Assembly: GCA_964372115.1 (NCBI GenBank) | Contig: CAYJPN010000046.1 | Coordinates: 1 to 37,155 of the forward strand | Direction of reading: 5' to 3' | Source: CG2-30-36-16 sp964372115 | GTDB lineage: Bacteria; Bacteroidota; Ignavibacteria; Ignavibacteriales; Ignavibacteriaceae | Length of the DNA: 37,155 nt | Shown here: one piece after another, positions 1 to 8,600 of the stretch | Numbering within the stretch: position 1 is the first letter of the stretch | Layout of the letters: each line of letters begins with the position of its first letter | Notes under the pieces: model-generated | What the model was told of the DNA's origin: nothing | Databases searched by the model: none | The model's input: only the letters and a program-made list of their open reading frames with translations | Position numbers and translations under genes: made by a program

Positions 1-51
1 ATTTCAAATATATCTTGACAAAAAAAACAACAATTTTGTTGAGGATACTAT
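1..51 (+). repeat. Left copy of a 51-bp terminal inverted repeat
   Basis: Bases 1-51 are the exact reverse complement of 37101-37151, with no mismatch. The repeat contains a short hairpin at 28-41 (arms CAACAA and TTGTTG, 2-base loop) and ends abruptly where the octamer repeat begins. No transposase or integrase lies beside it. It may be the end of a mobile unit, or a dispersed genomic repeat at which the assembly stopped. The identity is certain; the function is unknown. Confidence 0.93.
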
Positions 52-99
52 ACAACCATCCAACCATACAACCATCCAACCATACAACCATCCAATCAT
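51..99. repeat. Tandem octamer repeat (A/C)CAACCAT, six copies
   Basis: Bases 52-99 consist of six consecutive octamers alternating ACAACCAT and CCAACCAT, the last one diverged (CCAATCAT). Read as 16-mers this is three copies. It directly abuts the left inverted repeat. A degenerate counterpart (TCACCCAT-like) sits just inside the right inverted repeat on the other strand. It is non-coding. The units are contiguous, with no unique spacers, so it is not a CRISPR array. Confidence 0.85.
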
Positions 100-231
100 T
101 CTAATTTTTTTATCCTTTTATTATTTAAGGGCAGCTAATTACACCATCCGCGGGAATCATAAAAGATCAGCGTCATCAGTGTGCCATTAACCCCGCTGCT
201 CTTATGACAGCCCCCTAACGCGAAAGAAATC
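100..231. other. Non-coding stretch downstream of the minus-strand operon
   Basis: This short region holds no convincing ORF. I looked for an intrinsic terminator for the leftward operon and did not find a strong hairpin followed by a T-run on the minus strand. The segment around 155-185 reads like the short dispersed intergenic sequences common in this bacterial group, but I cannot verify that here. Confidence 0.4.
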
Positions 232-2055
232 TTAAGGCAAAAATTCCTTTTTATTCTCCTTACTAATCCAGCTTGAGAAGGGAGTAAGAATAGGTACGCC
301 TGCAATCCGCCCACCGAAACCCATTAGCCGGTGAACGAACATCGATATTTTTGAAGATCGAATTTTATCAATTACCTCCGGATAAATTTTAACCGTATAT
401 TTATCCGCAAGTCCGGCTGTTTTTTTGTTTAATGATTCGATTAATTGTCTGTCCCGCAAATCGTTTCTCAATTGCCCCTTTACTGAATCGAAAGATAGTT
501 TCAAAGAATCATTCGTTTCATCTTTTTCTATTACTTGAAATATTGAATACTTTCTGTGCCGTTTTACGGGACCGTAAACCTGGTTTAACTCCAAATCGGA
601 TGCAATTTTTCCAATGTCGCCAAGCAGTAAAACCGGTTTCATTCCCGTTTCACCGTTGCTGTTTACAAGCGAATCGGTTGCCCCGTATTTTTTTATGACT
701 TCGGCAAAATCTATTCCTTTTTCAGTATCTTCAAGAACTATTGCTACTTCATCAAGGTCCGAAAGATTTACAAGCCGCACATTTATCATTTTTATATTTG
801 ACGCGTTTACAAAATCGTTTTTGTAATAGTTGTACACATCATCGCCGCTTATTTTTACTGAATCACGAACATCGATAAAATATTTTTGAGCGAGATAGTT
901 CTGTTTCCATCCCGCTAAATCATAAACAACATTTTTGTTTAAATTTAATCCCTGACGGTAACCTTCCTCGGTTAGCAATTGCTGCTCTACAAACTTTTTT
1001 ATTTTTTTTGTCAATTTGTTTTGAACAGTGACCGAATCAATTGTGTTAACGCTGAATCCTTCAAACGAAAGCGCCGCGAGAAAATTGAAAATATCTATCT
1101 CTTTACCGCGGAGATTAAAAAGAGTTTTTTTCAATGAAGTTTCACCAAGCTCCGATAAAATATTTTTAAAGTCCCATTCCGTTAATTCAAAATAACTTTG
1201 AGAAAGGTTTTGTCCTGAATTATGTTTTTTCATCTTTCCCCAAACAGCAGTGTTAATAATGCTAAAAGCATCCTCATCAATTTTAATATTGGCGCCGGAG
1301 AGCAAAGCCGACATATATTCCAAATATTTTTTTTCAATTCTTCTGTTCCTGATTATCTGTTTCATCTGTTCCTGTCTTTTTACATCGCCCAAATCAATTG
1401 GAGAAAATATTTTGTCTTTTATCAAAAATATTACCCAGCCTATTTCACTTTTTATAGGCGAAGTCATTCTGTTTACATTCATTCTATAGAGTGAATCTTC
1501 AATTTCTTCATCGTGCAGTTTGCCAAGGGAAATATCAACGGTTGTTTTGTGAAGATTGTAAAGTGCGGCAAGCGAATCGAAATTTGAATTAGAACCGGCT
1601 GAATCATAAAAATTAAAAATTAACGCCGAATCGGGAGAAGTAATAATCTCAGTCTTTAACGATGATTGAGATTTAATAATTCCATTTGTTACATCGGCAG
1701 CGGTGAGTTTTATTTTGTCTTTTATTTCGAGTGCGAAAAGCGCATCGCGGACGAATAAATCTTCAATCGGTTTAAAGTAAAAATTAAATTCTTCGCTTTT
1801 ATCAAGCCCAAGTTTTGAAGCTTCATCTGCCCAGAGTTTTTCGGCGATAAGAGAGTGGAGAAAATCATATTTAACTGAATCAGGGTCTATCGATTTAGAC
1901 TGTGAAATATAAGGGGAGAGTTCGTAACGTATTTTAAATTCGCCGGATGTAATATTTTCTTTTCCTATACTTGCAACAACATCGCTTGTTTGTCCGAATA
2001 GCCGGGTGCAGCTGATTAATATTAAAAAGATTAAGTATGATTTTGTATTTAGCAA
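232..2055 (-). CDS. Parvulin-type peptidyl-prolyl isomerase (SurA/PrsA-like chaperone)
   Basis: This 607-residue exported protein has a SurA-like layout. An N-terminal hydrophobic signal is followed by a helical chaperone region (about 25-125) and two parvulin-like segments. The first (about 130-215) is degenerate; the second (about 420-512) has the usual 'dFaevikkYg...G' and 'GPVkrhrkYsIFqVie' pattern. The signal contains LISC at 13-16, so it could be a lipoprotein, although cleavage after LFGQ is also possible. Translation probably starts at a TTG at 2053-2055, with a weak AAGAGA upstream; no ATG is available near the N-terminus. It is the last gene of the leftward operon, 81 bases after the GH5 gene. 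Its likely role is to fold exported or outer-membrane proteins in the periplasm. Its link to glucan use is by position only. Confidence 0.75.
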   Translation of the reverse strand: MLNTKSYLIFLILISCTRLFGQTSDVVASIGKENITSGEFKIRYELSPYISQSKSIDPDSVKYDFLHSLIAEKLWADEASKLGLDKSEEFNFYFKPIEDLFVRDALFALEIKDKIKLTAADVTNGIIKSQSSLKTEIITSPDSALIFNFYDSAGSNSNFDSLAALYNLHKTTVDISLGKLHDEEIEDSLYRMNVNRMTSPIKSEIGWVIFLIKDKIFSPIDLGDVKRQEQMKQIIRNRRIEKKYLEYMSALLSGANIKIDEDAFSIINTAVWGKMKKHNSGQNLSQSYFELTEWDFKNILSELGETSLKKTLFNLRGKEIDIFNFLAALSFEGFSVNTIDSVTVQNKLTKKIKKFVEQQLLTEEGYRQGLNLNKNVVYDLAGWKQNYLAQKYFIDVRDSVKISGDDVYNYYKNDFVNASNIKMINVRLVNLSDLDEVAIVLEDTEKGIDFAEVIKKYGATDSLVNSNGETGMKPVLLLGDIGKIASDLELNQVYGPVKRHRKYSIFQVIEKDETNDSLKLSFDSVKGQLRNDLRDRQLIESLNKKTAGLADKYTVKIYPEVIDKIRSSKISMFVHRLMGFGGRIAGVPILTPFSSWISKENKKEFLP

Positions 2056-2089
2056 ATTGTTCTCTTATTAAAATTGTTAAATTCTTTTT

Positions 2090-2130
2090 ACCGCAAAGCC
2101 CGCAAAGGAAAACGCAAAGAGCGCAAAAAA
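2090..2130. repeat. Short GCAAAG-type intergenic repeat
   Basis: Four GCAAAG/GCAAAA cores at roughly 10-base spacing occupy 2090-2130, between the GH5 stop and the prolyl isomerase start. The sequence resembles the small 'cgcaaagacgcaaag' intergenic repeats found in many bacterial genomes (recalled, not checked). On the minus strand it would lie in the mRNA between the last two genes. No function can be assigned. Confidence 0.6.
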
Positions 2131-2136
2131 ATTATA

Positions 2137-3345
2137 TCAAAATCCGAGTGCTTTTATATAGTCACGGTTTACTTCGCAGTTTTCAAACTTGCAATTAATT
2201 AAATAATTATCGAATGCTGTTTTTATTTTTTGGTAATCGGGCCGATTGTCTCTAACAGTTCCATAGTATAAATTTTCTAATTCCGAAAAATCAATTATCA
2301 AATCAAAATTTTCGGGTTGATTAATGGAAACAATACCGCGCTCGTTTTTCATTTTTTTGTAAGTCCAAAAACACCATCCAATATTATTATTTTCAAGCAT
2401 CGTTCTAAAGGTACTAATCCATTCATTTGTGTTTTCGCCCGACTCACCCATCCAGATAGGAACATTATACTTTTCGCTGAAGTCAATATATTCCTGCACT
2501 TCTTTTTGAACCGGGTCCATCCAATATTTATGAAAAGTGTAAACAAGTTTATCATCAAATGGTTTACCGAAACATTTAAAATTTGTATTCCACTGCGCCC
2601 CGCCGAGAAAAATAATATGGTTTTTATCAACCGTCCTGATTGCTTCGGTAATTCGTTTATATAACGGCTCAAGTTTTGGGTTTGTGGTTTCGGCGTCAAA
2701 ATAATGTGCGATTGGTTCATTTAACAAATCGTAACCGATTATAATTTTTTCATCTTTATATTTTGAGGCGAGTTTTTTCCAGATGTCAATTGTTATTTGC
2801 TGACTTTCGGGACTTTCAAACAAGAAAGGATATCCAAAACTATCATCAATATTATCACCTGTTTGCCCGCCCGGCGCACAGTGCATATCAAGAACTACAT
2901 ATAAGTTTTCTTCTTTGCACCATTGAACAACTTTATCTAAAAGTTCGTAACCGGCGCCGCTTATTTCGCGGTAAGGATATTCTCTTATAAACAGACGATA
3001 GTTAAAAGGAATTCGCACTGAATTTAACCCGATACTTTTTATATAATGAATGTCGGCTTTGGTAATATAATTGTCCCGGAAAACATCCCAGAATTTATTT
3101 GCTTCATCCTCACCCAGCAGGATATTAAACAAATTATAAATTAGTCTCGGCGAACTTATCTTTTTAAAGTGAAACATATAACCTTCGGGCACAAGCCAGT
3201 TGCCGAGATTTATTCCTTTTAACAATATTGGCTTTCCGGTTCCGTCAACAACCTCTTTTCCTCTCGTAGAGAAAAACCCATCCTGCGCAAAAGTAAATGC
3301 CGAAACAGTTACAAATACAAAAAGCAAAAAAAGCATTCTTTTCAT
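2137..3345 (-). CDS. GH5 beta-glucanase/glucosidase, periplasmic type
   Basis: A 402-residue enzyme with a signal peptide (cleavage likely after FTFAQ, about residue 21) and a single GH5 (beta/alpha)8 domain. The clan GH-A residues are visible: R111 in RIPF, H155, N209-E210 in LLNEP (acid/base), H272 and Y274 in FHKYW, and E301 in MGESGEN (nucleophile). The start of the domain (LLKGINLGNWLVPEGY) resembles the motif of GH5 exo-beta-1,3-glucanases. There is no CBM and no T9SS domain, in contrast to the surface GH5 at 15953, with which it shares the catalytic domain and a terminal FENC motif. It probably trims beta-glucan oligosaccharides in the periplasm. Exo versus endo action and linkage cannot be told from sequence alone. 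It lies 44 bases downstream of the GH16 gene. Confidence 0.88.
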   Translation of the reverse strand: MKRMLFLLFVFVTVSAFTFAQDGFFSTRGKEVVDGTGKPILLKGINLGNWLVPEGYMFHFKKISSPRLIYNLFNILLGEDEANKFWDVFRDNYITKADIHYIKSIGLNSVRIPFNYRLFIREYPYREISGAGYELLDKVVQWCKEENLYVVLDMHCAPGGQTGDNIDDSFGYPFLFESPESQQITIDIWKKLASKYKDEKIIIGYDLLNEPIAHYFDAETTNPKLEPLYKRITEAIRTVDKNHIIFLGGAQWNTNFKCFGKPFDDKLVYTFHKYWMDPVQKEVQEYIDFSEKYNVPIWMGESGENTNEWISTFRTMLENNNIGWCFWTYKKMKNERGIVSINQPENFDLIIDFSELENLYYGTVRDNRPDYQKIKTAFDNYLINCKFENCEVNRDYIKALGF

Positions 3346-3389
3346 TTTTTATCTCAAAATATTATTACAAAAATAAAAACAGATTACTT

Positions 3390-4214
3390 CTAATTAATCT
3401 TCTGATAAACTCTTATATAATCCACATACATTTTTTGAGGAAATGATGTTGTATTATCGGGACTGCCAGGCCAGTTACCGCCTACCGCAACATTTAGTAT
3501 CATGTGAAATCTTTTATCAAACGGTTTGCCGTGCTGTGTGGTGTAATATTTTGTTCCATCCAAATACCACTGGATACCGGTAGAATCCCATTCGACTGAA
3601 AAAACATGGTAGTCGTTTGCGAATGTACCGGTTTGAAGCTGGTAACTTCCACCGCTCTGTTCATGATTACCAGAAGGGGAGCTGTAATGAATTGTTCCGT
3701 AAAGTTTATATGGCTCCTGCCCGAGTATTTCCATTATATCTATCTCACCGCTCATCGGCCAGCCGCCGTATTCCCAATCAGAGGGAAGCATCCATATTGC
3801 GGGCCACAAACCTTTTCCGTATGGCAATTTTGCTCTTATATCAAAACGTCCGTATTTCCAATCGCCTTTGTTTAATGTGCGCAAGCGAGCCGATGTGTAT
3901 TCTTTTTCTTTATAATTTTTCTTTAAAGCCTGAATAACAAGCGAACCGTTTTCTATAAATGAGTTCTCTGCAAAATCGGTATAATATTGTAATTCATTAT
4001 TACCGCCGCCGTCACCGTTTACTTCGTACGACCATTTTAAAGGATCAACTGAATTGCCTGCAAACTCATCGCTCCAAACGAGTGTGTAGCCCGGGATGTT
4101 GTGTGTTGAGTCATCATTTGTGCTTACGGAATCCTTCTTGGCGCAGCCTGCAAAACTTGCTGAAAACAATACGACCGCTAACACAACTGTTTTTAGAAAA
4201 ATTTTGTACATCAT
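3390..4214 (-). CDS. GH16 beta-1,3(4)-glucanase (laminarinase-like), lipoprotein
   Basis: This 274-residue protein begins with a lipoprotein signal (ASFAGC, Cys24) followed by a Ser/Asp-rich linker and one GH16 jelly-roll domain (about 42-273). The active-site strand GEIDIME places the nucleophile at E157, D159 beside it and the acid/base at E162. The extra Met gives the bulged E-x-D-x-x-E form typical of laminarinases and broad-specificity beta-1,3(4)-glucanases. Substrate-cleft features seen include LWPAIWMLP and NVAVGGNWPG. A GAGAGG Shine-Dalgarno precedes paired ATG codons. The lipid anchor suggests a membrane-tethered enzyme, and the lack of a T9SS domain suggests the periplasmic side, although surface lipoproteins exist in these phyla. 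Start of the third block of the minus-strand operon, after a 223-base gap holding a stem-loop. Confidence 0.93.
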   Translation of the reverse strand: MMYKIFLKTVVLAVVLFSASFAGCAKKDSVSTNDDSTHNIPGYTLVWSDEFAGNSVDPLKWSYEVNGDGGGNNELQYYTDFAENSFIENGSLVIQALKKNYKEKEYTSARLRTLNKGDWKYGRFDIRAKLPYGKGLWPAIWMLPSDWEYGGWPMSGEIDIMEILGQEPYKLYGTIHYSSPSGNHEQSGGSYQLQTGTFANDYHVFSVEWDSTGIQWYLDGTKYYTTQHGKPFDKRFHMILNVAVGGNWPGSPDNTTSFPQKMYVDYIRVYQKIN

Positions 4215-4302
4215 CTTAACCTCTCTAAGTTAATTGCTAACTTATTTTACTCAGAACTAAATCTCTGAGGTAATGGTTAACAATATTTTTTATTAAAATC
4301 CG

Positions 4303-4370
4303 GCATGATTGAATGGTTCATTGACTGCATGTAGAGTTAAATAAACTGAATTTAAACCATTCATTCATGC
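4303..4370. promoter_or_regulatory. Long intergenic stem-loop between the GH3 and GH16 genes
   Basis: Bases 4303-4318 and 4355-4370 are inverted repeats matching at 15 of 16 positions, with a 36-base loop. They sit in the 223-base gap between two genes of the leftward operon. No T-run follows on the minus strand, so it is not a standard terminator. It could mark mRNA processing or stabilisation, or be a regulator site or repeat remnant. The pairing is visible; the role is inference. Confidence 0.5.
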
Positions 4371-4437
4371 AGGTATTCATCCATGCTTTTGCAATTAAGT
4401 TTTAGTTTTACTTTGTTGCCAATTCTTTTACGTTAAG

Positions 4438-6675
4438 TTAATCACTAATTAAAATAAAGCTCGATGTTAAAACATCCGCTGAGTTCGTTCCGACAAAAAC
4501 ATTAAACTTGCCCGGCTCCGATTTGTATTTCATATCAGCCGCAACAAATCTTAATTCCGGTTCTTTTATTACAAATGTAATGTTTTTTTCTTCGCCGCTT
4601 TTCAAAAATATTTTCTTAAATCCTTTTAATTCCTTTACAGGTCTGGTTACACTGCCAACAACATCCTGCAAATAAAGTTGGATTACTTCTTCACCGTCAA
4701 CCTTTCCGGTGTTTTTAATTTTTACCGTAACAACTATTGAATCTTTTCCGGTTAATTTTGCGGAGCTCAAATTTAAATTATCATATTTAAAAGTAGTATA
4801 ACTTAATCCATACCCAAAAGGGTAAAGAGGGGTAAGCGGCAGATCAAGATATTTTGATGAATAATTATTGTCTATGTTTCCGGGTCTCCCGGTATTTTTG
4901 TGGTTATAATAAATAGGTACCTGTCCTACTGTTCTTGGGAACGTTGCAGGCAGTTTCCCTGCGGGGTTATAATCGCCGAACAAAACACTCGCAATTGCGT
5001 TCCCCGCTGTTATACCTGGAAACCATGTTTCTAAAATTGCATTTGCATTATCGTTCAGCCAGCTTATTGAAAGAGGTCTTCCATTCATAAGTACAACCAC
5101 AATTGGTTTTCCGGTTTTATAAATTTTCTTAGCCAACTCTTCTTGTGCGCCCGGTAAATTTAATGATGCCCGGCTTTTTGCCTCTCCGCTCATATCGCTG
5201 CTCTCACCGAGACATAAAATTACCACATCCGATTGCTTTGCAAAATTTACTGCTTCATCAAAATTAGTTGTTGAATCATTTATTCCGCAGCCTTGTGAGT
5301 AAAGGATTTCAGCTTTACTACCGGTGTAAGTTTTTAATCCTTCGAGTATTGTAATTACATCTTCAGGACTTCCCATTGTGCTCCAACCACCGAGAGGATC
5401 ATTTTTTGAATCGGCAAGGGGACCGATTACCGCAATTTTTTTGTAATCTTTTTTTAGCGGAAGTAATTGATCTTCATTCTTTAACAGAACGAATGATTTT
5501 TTGGCTACATCAAGCGCGGCGGATTTTACATCCTCTCTCATCACATCTTTTTGCTCGCGTTCTTTGCTGCAATAGCGATACGGATCGTCAAATAATCCGA
5601 GTAAAAATTTTATGCGTAAAATTCTTCTTACGGATTCATCAATAGTTTTTTCATCAACCTTTCCTTCATTTACCAATTCCGTTAAGTGGTTAATATACGA
5701 ACGTGATTCCATATCCATATCGAGCCCGGCGTTTATTGAAATTTCACCGGCATTTTTTAAATCCGAAGCAAAACCATGATTAATCATTTCACCGATTGAG
5801 TTCCAATCGCTTACTACAAATCCGTCAAATTTCCATTCATCTCGCAAAACGTCTGTTAAAAGAAATTTACTGCCTGATGAAGGTAATCCGCTTATCTCAT
5901 TAAACGAAGCCATAAGAGTGTAAACCCCGGCGTCAACCGCTGCCTTGAAAGGAGGGAGGTAAACGTTGCGTAAGGTTCTTTCGGAGATGTCAACTGTATT
6001 ATAATCTCTACCTCCCTCTGCTGCACCGTAACTGGCATAGTGTTTTGCACATGCAATTATATTTTGGTTGGAAAGATCTCCCTGATAACCGCGTACACGC
6101 GCCGCTGCCATAAGGGAGCCCAAATAAGTATCCTCTCCGGAACCTTCTATAATTCTACCCCAACGCGGGTCGCGGGCTATATCGACCATTGGCGAAAAAG
6201 TCCAGTGAATACCGCATGCAGATGCTTCGAGCGCCTGATAGTGCGCCGAAAGTTCGGCAAGTTCGGGCTGCCAGGTGGCAGCTTCTCCGAGAGGTACCGG
6301 AAAAGTTGTTTTGAATCCATGAATAACATCGAGCCCGAACAAAAGAGGAATTTTTAATCGCGAATCATTCACTGCAATATTTTGAAGCATGTAGGTAAAC
6401 TCGGCGCCGATAGCATTTAAGAACGAACCGATTTTTCCGCTGCGTATGAGCTCTTTATACTCATCCGGAACAATAGCTTTTACAGTTGGTCCCCAGCCGA
6501 TACCATACGAAAGTTGATTTAGTTGCCCGATTTTTTCATCGAGTGTCATTAAAGCTAAAACCGAATCGACTCTTGCAGAGATTTTTTCTTCTTTTGATTT
6601 ATCGGTAGGCAAGTGTACGAAGCCAAAACTCAATGTGCTAATTATAATCATGAACGGTAGAATAAATTTCTTCAT
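4438..6675 (-). CDS. GH3 beta-glucosidase (BglX-like)
   Basis: A 745-residue GH3 enzyme of the usual full length. It has a signal peptide (about 1-20), a TIM-barrel domain (about 30-370), an alpha/beta sandwich (about 395-610) and a C-terminal fibronectin-III-like domain (about 640-740). The nucleophile is D290 in GFVVSDW, and the likely acid/base is E498 in MSGEAKSR, placed as in BglX-type enzymes. KH and sugar-binding motifs (ACAKHYASYG) are intact. It should release glucose from the non-reducing end of beta-linked oligoglucosides in the periplasm. A strong GAGGA ribosome binding site precedes the ATG. It is 23 bases downstream of the other periplasmic GH3. No T9SS domain is present. Family is certain; linkage preference is not. 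Confidence 0.93.
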   Translation of the reverse strand: MKKFILPFMIIISTLSFGFVHLPTDKSKEEKISARVDSVLALMTLDEKIGQLNQLSYGIGWGPTVKAIVPDEYKELIRSGKIGSFLNAIGAEFTYMLQNIAVNDSRLKIPLLFGLDVIHGFKTTFPVPLGEAATWQPELAELSAHYQALEASACGIHWTFSPMVDIARDPRWGRIIEGSGEDTYLGSLMAAARVRGYQGDLSNQNIIACAKHYASYGAAEGGRDYNTVDISERTLRNVYLPPFKAAVDAGVYTLMASFNEISGLPSSGSKFLLTDVLRDEWKFDGFVVSDWNSIGEMINHGFASDLKNAGEISINAGLDMDMESRSYINHLTELVNEGKVDEKTIDESVRRILRIKFLLGLFDDPYRYCSKEREQKDVMREDVKSAALDVAKKSFVLLKNEDQLLPLKKDYKKIAVIGPLADSKNDPLGGWSTMGSPEDVITILEGLKTYTGSKAEILYSQGCGINDSTTNFDEAVNFAKQSDVVILCLGESSDMSGEAKSRASLNLPGAQEELAKKIYKTGKPIVVVLMNGRPLSISWLNDNANAILETWFPGITAGNAIASVLFGDYNPAGKLPATFPRTVGQVPIYYNHKNTGRPGNIDNNYSSKYLDLPLTPLYPFGYGLSYTTFKYDNLNLSSAKLTGKDSIVVTVKIKNTGKVDGEEVIQLYLQDVVGSVTRPVKELKGFKKIFLKSGEEKNITFVIKEPELRFVAADMKYKSEPGKFNVFVGTNSADVLTSSFILISD

Positions 6676-6698
6676 CTAATCCTCAAATATTTTTTTGT

Positions 6699-8504
6699 TT
6701 AGTATGATAAACCGTATCCATACGGGAATAACGGATTGTAATTTGCATCGCCAAAGTTTATTGGTATTTGGCTCATCGAGCGAGCCCAGGTGTGAGATAA
6801 TTTTCCTTTAAAGTTATAATCACCAAAAAGTAGATCCGCAATGCCTTCTCCTTCGGTACCGGGGAGCCAGGCTGCAACAAATGCAGTGCAGTCGTCAATT
6901 ACATTATCAATAATCATCGGTCTGCCTGAAATAAGAATAATGACATAAGGAATGTGCGTTTTTTTAAAATTACTAATGGCAGTTATATCTTCACTTGATA
7001 ATGACAAATCCTCTCTGTCACCGTAACCTTCCGCATAAGGTGTTTCGCCGAGAACGATTATCCCTAAATCGGCGCCGGCGGCGTTGCTGCCGTCTTCACT
7101 GTAAGTAACCGAAGTACTGCTTGAAACCGCATTTTTTATCCCCTGTAAAATTGTCGTTCCCACAGTGATATTTCCGCTGCTGCCCTGCCAGGAGATTGTC
7201 CATCCACCGCATTGGTTACCGATATTATCAGCATTTTTGCCGACAACATGTATGTGCTTTAAACTTTTTGATAATGGTAAAAAATTCGATTCATTTTTTA
7301 GTAAAACCATCGACTCGCGGACAGACTGGCGGGCAATAACCCGATGAGCAGCAGAACCAATTGTTGCAGTAAAACTTTTATCTGTAAATGGTTTTTCAAA
7401 AAGCTGAAGTTCAAATTTAACAGTAAGAATTCTTCTTACTGCATCATTAATTCTTTCAACTGATACTTTATTTTCATTCACCAATTCTTTAAGGCTCATT
7501 ATAAAATCTTTGTAGCGCGCCGGAACCATAACCATATCAATACCGGCATTAATAGATGTTTGAATATCGTTTTTATAATCGCCCGAAAGTTGATCAATTC
7601 CGCCCCAATCGGAAACGACAAACCCCTTAAAACTAAGTTCGTTTTTTAGAACATCGGTAATCCAGTATTTGCTCCCGTGCAACTTTTGTCCGTTAATACT
7701 GCTGAAAGAAACCATTATTGATTTTACACCTACATCAACCGCTGACTTAAAACCTTCGAGATGCAATTGTCTAATGGTCTGTTCATCGCCTACAGTATTG
7801 CCCTGATCATGTCCGTCCGTAGTTCCGCCATCGCCAAGAAAGTGTTTTGCGCAGGCGAGTATACTGCCGTTATCCGAGAGTGAACTGCCTTGATATCCTT
7901 TTACTGCGGCGGCTGACATCATTACTGATAGTTCCGGAGTTTCACCAAACCCTTCATAAGTTCTGCCCCAGCGCTCGTTTCTAACTGTTGCAATGCAGGG
8001 ACTGAATGTCCAATCGATACCGGTACCGGAAACTTCTTCCGCAGTTGCTCGCGCTGCTTGTTCAACAAGTTGTGGATTTCTTGTACATCCCATTCCAATG
8101 TTATGCGGAAATATTGTGGCGCCATAAACGTTATTGTGTCCATGTACTGCGTCTATGCCATAAATTATTGGAATCTTTAATCTTGATTGCAGCGCTACAG
8201 ATTGGTAAAGATCGTACATATTTGCCCACGACTCGGGGGAGTTAATAGAAGGTGCGGAACCGCCGCCGCTCAATAGTGAACCAAGTGAGTATGTTTTTAT
8301 ATCAGAGAGGTCGGTTAATGCTGATCTTTCCGCTTGTGTCATTTGTCCAATCTTTTCATCAAGCGTCATTTGCGAAAGCAGTTTTTCAACTTTTTCAGAT
8401 ATTGATTCTGTGTTTGATGGATTGGTTGAATTATTTTTGCAACCGGTTTGTGTTAATAGAAAAGTAAGAAGAAGGATTAAATTTAATTTGATCGCTAATT
8501 TCAT
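6699..8504 (-). CDS. GH3 beta-glucan exohydrolase (ExoI-like), lipoprotein
   Basis: A 601-residue GH3 enzyme of the two-domain type. It has a lipobox LTQTGC (Cys22), a TIM barrel (about 35-375) and an alpha/beta sandwich (about 390-600), and it ends exactly at the YGYGLSY motif where other GH3 enzymes continue into a fibronectin-III-like domain. The nucleophile is D299 in GFVVSDW, and the acid/base is E492 in GETPYAEGYGD. This matches the arrangement of plant and bacterial exo-1,3/1,4-beta-glucanases, which share the PYxE motif. The short form is therefore normal for the subfamily and not a truncation. It likely removes glucose from beta-1,3/1,4 oligosaccharides at the membrane. ATG preceded by AAAGG. 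Lies 96 bases after the kinase gene. Confidence 0.92.
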   Translation of the reverse strand: MKLAIKLNLILLLTFLLTQTGCKNNSTNPSNTESISEKVEKLLSQMTLDEKIGQMTQAERSALTDLSDIKTYSLGSLLSGGGSAPSINSPESWANMYDLYQSVALQSRLKIPIIYGIDAVHGHNNVYGATIFPHNIGMGCTRNPQLVEQAARATAEEVSGTGIDWTFSPCIATVRNERWGRTYEGFGETPELSVMMSAAAVKGYQGSSLSDNGSILACAKHFLGDGGTTDGHDQGNTVGDEQTIRQLHLEGFKSAVDVGVKSIMVSFSSINGQKLHGSKYWITDVLKNELSFKGFVVSDWGGIDQLSGDYKNDIQTSINAGIDMVMVPARYKDFIMSLKELVNENKVSVERINDAVRRILTVKFELQLFEKPFTDKSFTATIGSAAHRVIARQSVRESMVLLKNESNFLPLSKSLKHIHVVGKNADNIGNQCGGWTISWQGSSGNITVGTTILQGIKNAVSSSTSVTYSEDGSNAAGADLGIIVLGETPYAEGYGDREDLSLSSEDITAISNFKKTHIPYVIILISGRPMIIDNVIDDCTAFVAAWLPGTEGEGIADLLFGDYNFKGKLSHTWARSMSQIPINFGDANYNPLFPYGYGLSY

Positions 8505-8600
8505 AATGCCTTTGCTGAAACAGCGCCCCTCATCATATTTTTTTATAATACTTGAGGGACGGTTTTATACAGTTAGTTAAAAGGTACTAACAAAAAAAAA

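Noticed and set aside
15..52. TTGACA in the terminal repeat as a promoter
   Set aside because: No -10 element lies at 16-18 bases; the nearest TACTAT is about 25 bases away. The gene just inside also runs toward the end, not away from it.
51..99. Possible CRISPR array at the left end
   Set aside because: The units are contiguous octamers without unique spacers, and no cas genes are present.
6699..8504. GH3 truncated by loss of its fibronectin-III-like domain
   Set aside because: The 601-residue two-domain form ending at the YGYGLSY motif is normal for ExoI-like GH3 enzymes, and the stop is clean.
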